DNA from: Prostheceraeus crozeri
Taxonomy: Eukaryota; Platyhelminthes; Polycladida; Euryleptidae
Reading direction: 5' to 3'
Assembly (NCBI GenBank): GCA_907163375.1
Contig: CAJQUW010007027.1
Coordinates: 248,001-312,000, forward strand
DNA: 64,000 nt
Under the pieces are notes generated by a model that was not told the DNA's origin, did no database searches, and saw nothing but the letters and a program-made list of their open reading frames with translations. The position numbers and the translations under genes were made by a program. Shown here piece after piece: positions 50,217-60,599 of the stretch; position 1 is the first letter of the stretch; each line of letters begins with the position of its first letter.

Positions 50217-51148
50217 CAATGGCGTAGCCAAGGGACAAGGAGGACATGTCCCTCTCCGAAAGGAAATCTGAGTGGGGGACAATCTTTGTGTTTTATACGT
50301 GGGTATATTAACATCATTCTATGTCGAATTATTAATTTATTAATGTGAGAATCTGAAATCCTACAGTAGCGTGCTTGGTTAGTTCTCGCATGTCCCCTGT
50401 TGTGCAGCGATCGCGAGAGATGTTCATTTCTGTGAGTCAGATAGTCGGTCAGGCGCCGATGCTACTTGTACTGTCCAAACTTATTTCGTTTGTTCAAGAT
50501 TTTCATGACCATGCCTGTAACTACTGCAACAACAGATCGATCATTCAGTCAACTGAGACTCTTAAAGACCCATTGGCGTTCTATGATGATGTCTGATCGA
50601 CTGAATGGACTGGCTCTGATGGCCATTCATAAAGATTGCAAACTCAATTATGATGACATAATTCAACGCTATGCAATGTATCATGACACTCGTTTGCGGC
50701 TAAAATAAAGAAAGACTTTACAACAAATAAGTCTCTTTTCCGATATCATATCATGTACTTTTTATTTAACTTCTGCAATTTTGTAACTTTTTACCAAGAT
50801 ATGCAAAATACGCATTGTAGTTGTACATGAAGATACTTGAAGGCACAGTGTTTACAAATAGATCTGAAGGCTACATCTCAAAATATTGTATGTATAAAAA
50901 TTTATATATATATGCTCATTGACATAATTAATGAAACAGACTATCATTGGCTTGAATTGAAGTTTGTTTCATTTTTTTCTCAGGTAAGATGCAATATCTG
51001 GCTTTCTATGTATTACCATTCAACAAATTAGAGAATGGAGAAAGATCCATGGTGGTCAAATTTCAAATTTTGACATCGATGCAACTGTAACAATTGCTTT
51101 AACAAATTGAACATAAACGTGAACTGAAATCCAGCTTTTGTAAAATAA

Positions 51149-52180
51149 ATGGCACACGATCAGTTTACCAGAGGTATGGCTATTGGAATGATTCGTTGTG
51201 GTAGAAGTTGTGCGAGTGTTGCCGAAGAGCTGCAACCATCGAGAGTCGTTGTTTGGAGGTGGTGGTGTCGATGGAAAGCAGAAGGAGATGTTACAAAAAA
51301 GAAGGGATCTGGTCGACCAAGAAAGTCTGCTGGAAGGACAGACGCACGTCTACATGTAGTTTTAGCTGCAAAGAGGAATAGATTTGTGTCAGTCCCAAAG
51401 CTAGTCGTACACTGGAAGAGTGCCTCAAATATAGACTGTAGCGTTCGAACGGCTTACCGAAGATTGCGAGAAGCTGGAATTCAATCGCGACGACCAGCTG
51501 TCCTAATTCCATTGAGTTTTGAGCACCGCAGAAGACAAGTTGCCTGGTGTGATGCCCATCGCTCATGGAATGACCATCACTGGCAGAAAGTCTTGTGGAC
51601 CGATAAATGGAGATTCACTCTGGATTTCAATGACGGGCGTGTCAGAGTGCATCGTCTTCCAGGTGAACGCTTTGCCCCATGCTGTATTAAAGAACACGAC
51701 AGATATGGTGGTGGAAGTGGTATGCTGTGGGGTGGCATTTGGCATGGCGGACGAACGACAGCAGTCATCATCAAAGGCACGTTGAGTGGAGAGAGGTATC
51801 TCAATGAAATTGTGCTTCCTGTTGTTGCCCCAGTGGTCAGGGCGGAGGATCTCGTCTTCCAAGACGACAACGCAAGACCACATCGCTCATCCGCTGTCAT
51901 TGCCCCTGTTAGGAGATTGAACATTTCAAACCCTTGACTGGCCTGCACGCTCACCTGACTTGTCACCCATTGAACAAGTCTAGGACGAGCTTGGGCGGCG
52001 AGTGAGAGACCGCTATTCGCTTCCACCAGTGTCCTTGAAGATTCTCTCTGAAAGACTGACAGAGCAGTGGCTTCTCCTTGAAACATCCTTCATTCAGAAA
52101 CTTTGTGAATCCATGCCATCTCGGATTACTGAATGTACTGGAGCTAGAGAGGGGGCACACGCGCTATTAAAGTTGAATCT
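51149..52180 (+). mobile_element. Tc1-like transposase remnant nested in a hAT element
   Basis: An open stretch of 262 codons (MAHDQFTRGMAIGMIRCGRS) carries the helix-turn-helix region with a GSGRPRK linker, VLWTDKWRFTL (first Asp; the family usually has SDE or TDE here) and FQDDNARPHRS (second Asp). A frameshift near 51925 is followed by LDWPARSPDLSPIEQV, then a TAG, then DELGRRVRDRYSLPPVSLK. About 340 codons in total, normal for Tc1. I could not find terminal repeats. It sits inside the hAT element 50217-53502. Confidence 0.85.
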
Positions 52181-52299
52181 GCCACATGCGTTGTTTTTCT
52201 GTGCTAGCGACTTGGTGGAGATTGTGACTAAATTATCAAGGTATCATACATATATGTATATATACCAGTCAAAAATGAAAGAAGTTAAAGAAGTAAATG

Positions 52300-53195
52300 T
52301 TTCAAAATTTTTTTCAATGAGTATATGAATATATATAATAGTAACACAAAGGATCTCATATATACTATGAAGTGTGGGGGTTGTGGTGAGCTTTATGTGG
52401 GACAAACAGGAGATATTTTTCGTTCTAGAGTAAGGGTGCATAGACAGCAGGTTAGAGAAAATAAATATGCCATTTTACACGCCAGCAAACACATATCTGC
52501 ATGTGCAAAAAATGAAGATCCCCCGTTCTGGATTATGCCAATATACAAATTACCGAATGGAAGTGACAGAGGCATGAGAGAACTAAAAGAAAAAATGTGT
52601 ATAAATTTCTTAAAACCAAAATTAAATGTAAATCATTAAGTGAGTAACATGCACCAGTACCATAGAATCTCACTGTGCTCATCCCGAAAAATCTATGATT
52701 TCCTTTTCCATTTCAGTACATATGATTAGTGTCATATATCTATTATGTTATGTTGATCATTTGCATGCTTCAGTTCGAATTTTTGCAATATGATTCAGTT
52801 GCCCGTTAGAATCCTGGAACACAGGTGAAACCGGTTTGGGCTACAAAATTGTGCTTTTTCTTTTTGCCTTCTGCGTGGGTTACTATTACGTGTATGTATG
52901 TATATATAAAAGAAAAACAGAATTAAATCAATGAAGTACCAAAACCTTGAAGCCAAAATCATTTATTGAAAATGAAAAAGTACAATCCGGATTTCGGAGA
53001 GCTCTTATCTTTCCTCCTCAAGTACATAGATCCATATGTGGTACAAAAGGATAGTACATACTATATAGTACATACATGTAAGTACACATAGTTCATGTAC
53101 TTGAGGAGGAGGGATAAGAGCTCTCCGAAATCCGGATTGTACTTATTCATTTCCAATAAATGATTTTGGCTTCAAGGTTTTGGCACATTCTTCAT
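52300..53195 (+). mobile_element. Penelope-like element D: GIY-YIG fragment and foldback tail
   Basis: The frame 52325-52639 encodes LIYTMKCGGCGELYVGQTGD, a GIY-YIG endonuclease core with its CxxC knuckle, and ends MCINFLKPKLNVNH. About 290 bp further on, 52931-53027 and 53092-53193 form a long inverted repeat with the GCTCTCCGAAATCCGGATTG motif in each arm. Whether the tail belongs to the same insertion is inferred from position. It is nested in the hAT element 50217-53502. Confidence 0.7.
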
Positions 53196-53204
53196 TTATT
53201 TTAT

Positions 53205-53290
53205 ATATATATATATTTTATATATATATATATATTATAATAATAAATTATATATAATAATAATAATAATAATAACAAATTAAGTATATT
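53205..53290 (+). repeat. TA and TAA simple repeat
   Basis: TATATATA runs and a TAATAATAATAA run; low-complexity sequence inside the hAT element. Confidence 0.9.
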
Positions 53291-53502
53291 TTATATTATA
53301 TATAAACTTGCATATACTGTATGATTTTATGTTAATCGTGTATCATGAATGATCAATAGAAGACAAAATCAGATCATAATCAAATCAGATATGAATGAAT
53401 ATTAGGGCTTCTTCTGATTTGCGGAATTATTAAGCATAGGCTTATATTAATTAAGTCACATTTATTGTCCCACCCGGAAATGAAATCCTGGCTATGTCAC
53501 TG

Positions 53503-53575
53503 CTGTAAGGTATTAGGAATTCCTTTTTGCCCACTTAGTAAGTTCCGCGATGTGCCGTCGATTTCGAATCAATCA
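53503..53575 (-). repeat. R2 dispersed repeat, copy 3 (left-hand part)
   Basis: Continues the R2 copy interrupted by the hAT element (reverse complement of AACTTACTAAGTGGGC and TTTGCTAGAAGTG). Confidence 0.75.
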
Positions 53576-53617
53576 CACTTCTAGCAAACCGAAACAGATA
53601 AACAAAATATTTAATTC

Positions 53618-54165
53618 TGTGGCCGGGTCAGATCATTTGCTTTTCAGAAATATAGAGGATAACAAAATCCTATGTATTTCCAATGGTAAAATTGTGCCAT
53701 CTAAGGTGTCCGCTTTTTCGAGTTTTTGTTCATAAAACATACACAAATTGGTATTTTGTTGAAATGGCTATTATAGAAATCATCCACAGATCATGACATT
53801 TCAAATGAGCTATCATTCAGTTACAGAGAATGAAGTAAATTGTTCAAACAGACACTATTTGTTAGAGTATATCAATAATTTTTCTAAAATTTCTATGTTA
53901 AAATTTGCAGTTACACCAACGAAAGTGTCTGTTTGCACAACATTGCTTCATCCTCTGTCACTGAATGATAGCTTATTTGAAAGATCATGATCTGTGAATG
54001 ATTTCTATAATAACCATTTCACCAAATACCAATTTGTATATTTTTTTGTGAGCAGAAACTCGAAAAAGTGGAAACACCTTAGATGTCACAATTTTACCAT
54101 TGGAAATACATTGGATTATGTCATCCTCTCTATTTCTGAAAAGCAAATCATCTGATCCGGCAGAC
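53618..54165. repeat. 550-bp hairpin
   Basis: Arms of about 240 bp (53618-53855 and 53923-54165), for example TTTCAGAAATATAGAGGATA against its mirror, around a 67-bp loop. By eye 80-90 percent matched. No target duplication recognised. Confidence 0.82.
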
Positions 54166-54211
54166 GCGAAGTTTTGCAGTAGGTTAGAGGTGTACTATGC
54201 TATGTGAAAGC

Positions 54212-55050
54212 CATAGAGTATGGATATATACGTAGAGTGTAGACTCAAAAAAGTATCTGTTTACAGTGAAAATTTTTATATCAAAAGATTCAGTTTTTTA
54301 CGGAGATTACGTTCCCGTGGTCCAAAAAATTATTTGAGCACTTTTTAAAAAAGTCCAAATTTTGCCAATTTAAATACTACTGAGATGACTCCTCGTTGTA
54401 AGTAGTATGAAAAAAGTTGGATATCAAAAGGAATGAATATTTGCTAATAAGCATCCTAACTAAGCGGAAATCAAGCTGATTATCAAAGGAATTTCATGCT
54501 CCGTATTGTACTGAAAGTCTTCATGAAAAAGTCGCGATATTATCCGTACTTTCTTGGCTAAAATTTCGAGTTTTTAATTCAATTTTCTCCGGCATGATTT
54601 TATGATTCACTAAAGTCATGTTGCATTTCTAGAATCTTAATAGCGATGGACCCATTTACATCTTTCAAAGTTAATTGAAATCAATGTCTTTGAATCTGTG
54701 ATTTTGCCATGCCGGTGGCAGCTGTTGCCTGTGATCCTTGAGAAAATACCCTTGAGGTTGAGCATGAAAGAAATAGGAACCCATTGAATTGCTAATTTAA
54801 CAAACATGAAATCTCCAAGGCTGTCATGACACTGAGCATCTGTAAAATACCATCATTCATTCTGCATTACAATCATGATCACTCAATTCCGTGGCAGTTT
54901 CTTGAAGACAGCAAAAATGTACATGTCTCACATTTGGAAACAATTCCGATTGTATCTCCCTTGAGTTCATTTAATAAAATCGAAAGTGTATACACATTGG
55001 GGATTTAATAAATGCGGAGTTACCACTCTACCTAACATACTTAGTCTATG
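54212..55050 (+). mobile_element. R1 element copy 6
   Basis: Complete, 839 bp, with perfect 8-bp duplications GTGAAAGC (54204-54211 and 55051-55058). Confidence 0.92.
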
Positions 55051-55408
55051 GTGAAAGCTGTATACACTACCTCGTTCCCTGCACAATTTCACGCTAGTTC
55101 CTGTACTAGAAGAAAGCCTACGCGCATAACACGTCTTATTTGCGTTATAGTGACCATATCAGCTGCATTTTACATTTGATTGAATATGTATCAAGTACAA
55201 ACTTTTCTGTTCGACTGTAAACTTTTTTAAGATAATTTTATCCATACATTAATGCAAAATTAAAAGTCTCAAATGAAAGCGACCATCTGCTTCGTTCAAC
55301 CATACAGCACGGGACTACTTATTCTTCCTGTGGGAACGCTTTATTGACCTTTTAAGTTTCAGGTTTTTGTGCGGCTAGGACAGATTCAGCTTTGGCCTCT
55401 ACCGGAGC

Positions 55409-55611
55409 CATAACTAATCCAGTTTTAGATTCTCGAAATAGCGGTGGAGATCTAAAGATCATCAACTGCTGCTGTGAAAACTTAGTTAAAAAGATCATTT
55501 TTGTCGTGAGTACCTTATCGGGCACTGATTTGCGCTGAGTTGTTCATTTAGGCCAATCGCCTCAACCGACAGGCTTTCAATTTGTCGGCCCAACCACCGA
55601 CCGTCTAAATT
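55409..55611 (+). repeat. Dispersed 210-bp repeat, copy 1
   Basis: Matches 61510-61731 (GGAGATCTAAAGATCATCA, GGCCAATCGCCTCA, ACCGACCGTCTAAAT). Type unknown. Confidence 0.85.
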
Positions 55612-56511
55612 CCTATCGATTCCAAACCTGGCAGCGACAACAACCTGCAATATTGATGAACCGTGACCTTTTGTATCATGCACTGAATAGAATTCCAGGA
55701 TATTATTTCTCTGATTCCTTAAGACATCTGGGCTTCTGCGGTCAACTTCAAAGGAAAATAATCATTCCTACATTCATCAGCAAGATCCTCCAATAAATGT
55801 TATACCAGGTATTTTCCGAACTTGATAGGAAGCCTAAGAGAATCCTCTCTAGAAATTTGTGTTTCGTTCCACTGGGTAAAAGCTTGTTTTTACATTGTAT
55901 CCGTTATTCTCTGGTTGACTGCGAGACAAATAATTCGATCAAATTCTGTCACGCAGTTTTACTCAACATATTAATTAATGATCTGCTTTCGGAGTTATTC
56001 AGAAGAATTACTTGGCAGATATCAGGCAGATACATTTCGCATTTATACAAGAAATGCAACAATTTGACTTCTAAAACATATTAATAATTGCCTCCACCGG
56101 CATTTGCAATTCAAATCTCCGAAAATTATTTTGCAAATCGAGCTGAAAAATATGCTATAATAGAGATAATGATATGTCTGTGACCGATATACGGCTGTTG
56201 ACCTAGAACCCCATCATTGTCTTCTGCGTCTTATTATGTAAAAAATAGATGTAAGAAACATATATTTATGTACATAATCTTATTCAAGTTATACTTTGTC
56301 GACATTTAGAATGAATACATGATATTGAATATTCAAGCGAATGAAAGAATACTTTGTTGTCAGCCAAAAATGAAATAATGCACCTACACCCAAATTCACC
56401 GGCCCACCGTGAGGTCTGGGTCATCACATTCCTGTGTTAAAATGATTTATAGCAGTTCAACGCACTCAAGTTTAAATGATATATTGTTTCATGAAACTGC
56501 GACATTGTGAC
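55612..56511. other. No gene recognised
   Basis: Short frames only, no splice or domain support. Confidence 0.6.
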
Positions 56512-56515
56512 TTAA

Positions 56516-57778
56516 CCCTATTCGTACCAAGGGGGCGGAATCCGCCCCCCCCACTCGCATTTTTGCTGCAGAAACTTTCATACCAAATGGATTGGATTGA
56601 GATTTCATGACTTTTAGCTTTTAGGTATTTTTCAACTTTCTGCGAAATTTCGTCAAATTTATGTCATTGAAAGAGCTAGATCTAGCCTAGTTTTCAAGAG
56701 ATAGGTTCTAAGAATTAAGTTTTGTTTATGCTGTGTGCAAGTATAGATTGCATTCTAGCAATAAAACGTATATCTTGAAGTCTCATTTGCCTGTATACCA
56801 TATACATTATACTACAAAGCAATATACAGTCTATGTCTACAATCATTGGACACCTGGAATCAAAGGCTATAGAACCCAGTATCTAGTATTTTCTTCTAAT
56901 TCGAACCACATATGTAGAAAATTGTCATACTTCTTCGATATCTTTTGATTCTAACTTGAATAAAGATTTTGCGATAGACATAGATCATGTTTAGCAAATG
57001 TTATCTACTTATACAGCATAGTAGGAGCTAGCTATCTAGTTTTACCTAGTTTAGGCCAATGAACTGCATGATGATTATTTCTTTCTTGTGAAGAAATTAT
57101 TCTACAAATTGTGAAACTATATGTACAGTAAATCTACGATATTTATTAGCCACTGTATAAGGTTCTAGCATTTTTCGTAAATAGAATTATCCCGCAGGTA
57201 ATTAGTAAGTAGTATGTATAGGTTTGTGTAATTATTTTATGATGCAGAAATATAATATGTGCCAAAATTTCATTATGCAACAATTTGAACAATGTTCTAT
57301 GCATGTATCCGAACAATGTTAATTTCATGGCATATGAAGGAACCAATTTGAAAAAGAGGAAATATTTCATGGCTTTTTACCAAAAAATGATACATGTACA
57401 TGTACATAGTCATTTTAAATCGTTGTCTATGGCACCAAAAATATTTTATCATGCTAAACCAATATCACCATTCGAAATAGAATGCCAAAATTGGGAAAAC
57501 AGTATACTCTAAGGTTGATTTGCATGATTTATCAAGGAACAAATTAAGAAAAAATAAGAAAGATGAGAAAAATATTGTTTGAATTTTAGAATGCTGTTTA
57601 TAGCATCAGGACGAAAACATTGTGCAAAATGAATACCGCTATTAGATTTAGAATATCCAAATTGTTTAAAATCCATCATATCAGGTGTCTTTGTTTGATA
57701 ATTTAGGAATAATACTGGGGGGGCAGAATCCGCCCCCCTTGGTCTGAGCGTGCGTCAAATACCTTGGTATGGATAGGG
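56516..57778. mobile_element. piggyBac-like non-autonomous element 2
   Basis: TTAA lies on both sides (56512-56515 and 57779-57782). Ends CCCTATTCGTACCAAGG and CCTTGGTATGGATAGGG. A palindromic GGGGGCGGAATCCGCCCCC lies next to the left end and its near twin next to the right. 1263 bp, no transposase; unrelated in sequence to element 1. Confidence 0.85.
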
Positions 57779-58092
57779 TTAAAGAAATATTACCTAGAGA
57801 AATCAAAAGAAGTTAAAAACTTACAGGAGACAATTAATATGATAACACCTGGTGTCCTTTCTTCATGCAAAATGAATTGACAAGCAAGTCGTTGTGTCAT
57901 AAATATATTCAATGGTATTTTAGTGAATAGAATAGATCCTATTCAACAATCTGCCGATTCAGAATATAAAAGGACAGGTATGCTTCCAATCACAAGATCT
58001 AATCTAACGCAACGAGATCACAATATCAGCTGTCAGGTGTGATAATTAGAATCAGTTCCTCAAATTAGAGAAAGAAAGAAATTTATTATACA

Positions 58093-58344
58093 TTATAAAG
58101 CAATTACATATAGTGAAGTTATAGCAAGAACATGATCAAAGACGATTGTGTTTCGACCGCTAAATCGTGAATGTTCCAATCCAATCATGCGCGGTCCTGT
58201 GCATAGATGATTCATGTAGAAACCGAAATTACTTTTGCACTTGGTAAAAGATACCATCTCTGATACAAAATCTCTCGGGGGCTTAGAAGCAGGACCAAGT
58301 ACAGCCAACCCAAGATAATAAATACTAAATGCCCAATTCAAGAC
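58093..58344 (-). CDS. Putative 3' terminal exon of an unidentified membrane protein
   Basis: A minus-strand frame of 83 codons opens directly after an acceptor-like ACTTTCAG and ends in TAA. An AATAAA follows five bases after the stop, which would give a very short 3' UTR. The protein starts with a hydrophobic helix (VLNWAFSIYYLGLAVLGPAS), continues with a basic and polar stretch (KPPRDFVSEMVSFTKCK), and ends with a second hydrophobic segment (VFDHVLAITSLYVIAL). I do not recognise the family; a C-terminal piece of a multi-pass enzyme or transporter is possible. Upstream exons would lie at higher coordinates but were not found. Chance openness of the frame is a real alternative. Confidence 0.35.
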   Translation of the reverse strand, partial: VLNWAFSIYYLGLAVLGPASKPPRDFVSEMVSFTKCKSNFGFYMNHLCTGPRMIGLEHSRFSGRNTIVFDHVLAITSLYVIAL

Positions 58345-59571
58345 CTGAAAGTACATATGTTTCACCGAAAGAAAAGAACATGGACGCATGTACAACTCAA
58401 TCGGTATTTTTGTCGCATTAGTTTGGAGAGTGAATCCGATGAAAGGTTATTTTGCCTTATTGACGAAGAAAACGATCAGCATTTTCTGTTTTTCATGCCA
58501 AACACTCTCGTTGGAGCATGCAGACAATGTGATAGAAGATGATCATGAGATTTACAGGTTTGGTACTTCATGAGTGACATCTACACTGTAAATCGCTCAA
58601 TACCAATCACATACGAAGGATGCAAACCAATATATATTTTTTTGGTATATTTCTGTATTCTCTTGGTATATATTTGTATGCTTTTCGTATGTTATTTCAA
58701 GTGTGGTATGCTTTGCATACTAAAGACATACCAGCACAATGTTAAAATAAAGCATCAATCATATCCTAAGTATGTTGATTTAAGGCCTTTTGTCAATAAA
58801 GATCACACTAATGTTACTACTGTTTTGCAAGTAGTGAGATAATGACATTCAAGAGTCATACTTACAATACTGAATTCGATTCTAATGCATGTAAGTCTAA
58901 GGCTTTTCATACATAATCAATGAGTATTCAACCACCAACAGTTATGCATGATGTAATTTTGAAATTAAGCATATTATCAATCCGAAATTAAAACACATTA
59001 TAATTCATGAACGAAAAATTTGCTATGTTTGAGATATGTAAGTCAACATGATTGCACGAAAGGCATCGTTTGAATGAATAGATGTTTATCAACTTGGGTC
59101 GTAAAACTAAGCTAACTAAACGTCCTGTTAATGTTGCTAGACAAGTAGCAATGACGACAGACTCGTGGAGCATAAAATTCACAATAAATCTATTCTAGTT
59201 AAATATCACTCTATCAAAAAGAAATATTCACGTCTGGTATTACAGAAAAAGTTATTTGACAGTAGTATGAAATGTATACATATTTTTTGATATGTGACTT
59301 AAACCTCTTCATACGGAACACATACAAATGAGGACCAATTTGAATCGGGTCTCGTATATAAAACATGCCAACAACTCGTATTTCATCGTAAAACAGCCAA
59401 TCACAGATAGAATAGTTCGTGTCACTACATACGGGACAATCGATCCCCGCTACTTGCCTTAATGTCGGCGGTCACAATTGTGACGTGTTATTTATTCATT
59501 GATTATTATTGCCTTGACAACTGATGTGTGGTGGTGAGGGTTTGATCCTGCCAATTGACAGAGTCGCGTAA

Positions 59572-59645
59572 GTGGCTCGTAGCTCAGTTGGTTAGAGCAC
59601 AGGTCTAGTTAACCTTGGTCGTAGGTTCGAATCCTACCAGCCGCA
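59572..59645 (+). tRNA. tRNA-Thr(AGT)-like gene, array copy 1
   Basis: The sequence folds as a tRNA: D arm GCTC/GAGC, anticodon loop CTAGTTA (anticodon AGT by position), T arm GTAGG TTCGAAT CCTAC, discriminator A. The A box (TAGCTCAGTTGG) and B box (GGTTCGAATCC) are good, and a TTTT Pol III terminator follows within 10 bases. Two oddities: the acceptor stem pairs over seven base pairs only if one C (59578) is bulged, and position 37 is T instead of a purine. It is either a slightly degenerate tRNA or the head of a tRNA-derived mobile unit. Confidence 0.7.
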
Positions 59646-59869
59646 CATCTTTTGCATGGCAATTTGATCTATTGTTTATTTAATTTCATTGTTGTTAATT
59701 ACATTCACGACATGGTTTAAGATGCTTTGGTGGACAATCGATCCCCGCTACTTGCCTTAATGTCGGCGGTCACAATTGTGACGTGTTATTTATTCATTGA
59801 TCATTATTGCCTTGACAACTGATGTGTGGTGGTGAGGGTTTGATCCTGCCAATTGACAGAGTCGCGTAA

Positions 59870-59943
59870 GTGGCTCGTAGCTCAGTTGGTTAGAGCACAG
59901 GTCTAGTTAACCTTGGTCGTAGGTTCGAATCCTACCAGCCGCA
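59870..59943 (+). tRNA. tRNA-Thr(AGT)-like gene, array copy 2
   Basis: Second copy, 298 bases after the first. The tRNA portion looks identical by eye, including the bulged acceptor base, the AGT anticodon and the downstream TTTT. Confidence 0.7.
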
Positions 59944-60167
59944 CATCTTTTGCATGGCAATTTGATCTATTGTTTATTTAATTTCATTGTTGTTAATTAC
60001 ATTCACGACATGGTTTAAGATGCTTTGGTGGACAATCGATCCCCGCTACTTGCCTTAATGTCGGCGGTCACAATTGTGACGTGTTATTTATTCATTGATC
60101 ATTATTGCCTTGACAACTGATGTGTGGTGGTGAGGGTTTGATCCTGCCAATTGACAGAGTCGCGTAA

Positions 60168-60241
60168 GTGGCTCGTAGCTCAGTTGGTTAGAGCACAGGT
60201 CTAGTTAACCTTGGTCGTAGGTTCGAATCCTACCAGCCGCA
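60168..60241 (+). tRNA. tRNA-Thr(AGT)-like gene, array copy 3
   Basis: Third copy, again 298 bases on, same tRNA portion and terminator. Its unit is cut about 30 bases short of full length at the right junction with the host transposon. Confidence 0.7.
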
Positions 60242-60599
60242 CATCTTTTGCATGGCAATTTGATCTATCGTTTATTTAATTTCATTGTTGTTAATTACAT
60301 ACCAATCACAAACGAAAGTAAGTAAGATTTCGTATGAAAAACATACCAGATCTCTGTAAGCATACGAGAATCTCGCATAAGATGTTAGTTTCAAATTGTA
60401 TGTGATTTTGGTATATGTTTGTATGTAATTTTCGTATCCAGCGACTTACAGTGTAGGCTTTGGTTAATGAAAAAGTGATTTCAATAGTGACAGTGAAATT
60501 CATTAGTGCCATGAGACTTCAAATATAGAGAAAGGGAAATTACAAAATCATTGGAGACAGTAGAATTTCAAAGGCTTCATAACGCTACCGAATTCAATA

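Larger units (their letters stand above)
50217..53502 (+). mobile_element. hAT element carrying nested Tc1 and Penelope-like insertions
   Basis: The ends are CAATGGCGTAGCCA and TGGCTATGTCACTG (hAT type CAGTGGCGTAGCC). Perfect 8-bp duplications CTGTAAGG lie at 50209-50216 and 53503-53510. The left third encodes a hAT C-terminal dimerisation domain (PVTTATTDRSFSQLRLLKTH, ending at a stop at 50706-50708). Downstream come the Tc1-like remnant (51149-52180) and the Penelope-like piece D. The N-terminal part of the transposase is not seen. The element sits in a copy of repeat R2. Confidence 0.88.
59433..60297 (+). repeat. Tandem array of three 298-bp tRNA-bearing units
   Basis: The unit begins GGACAATCGATCCCCGC and repeats at 59434, 59732 and 60030; the last copy is incomplete. 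Copies are nearly identical (one obvious change, GATTATTATT to GATCATTATT, in the 5' flank). The array interrupts an R3 transposon copy: the empty site (minus strand of 32836-33819) reads CTACATACCAATC, and here the left junction is CTACATAC and the right is TACATACC. TACATAC thus occurs on both sides, though part of the right copy could be array sequence. Confidence 0.85.
58584..60453 (-). mobile_element. R3 element copy B (TA-flanked, CACTG ends), carrying the tRNA array
   Basis: Ends are CACTGTAAATCGCTCAATAC and its mirror GTATCCAGCGACTTACAGTG, each followed by TA (58582-58583 and 60454-60455). Without the inserted array it is about 1 kb, matching copy A at 32836-33819 throughout in reverse orientation. 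Many GGTATG/CATACC words sit near both ends. No transposase frame is visible. TA duplication suggests a non-autonomous element of the Tc1/mariner group. Confidence 0.8.
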
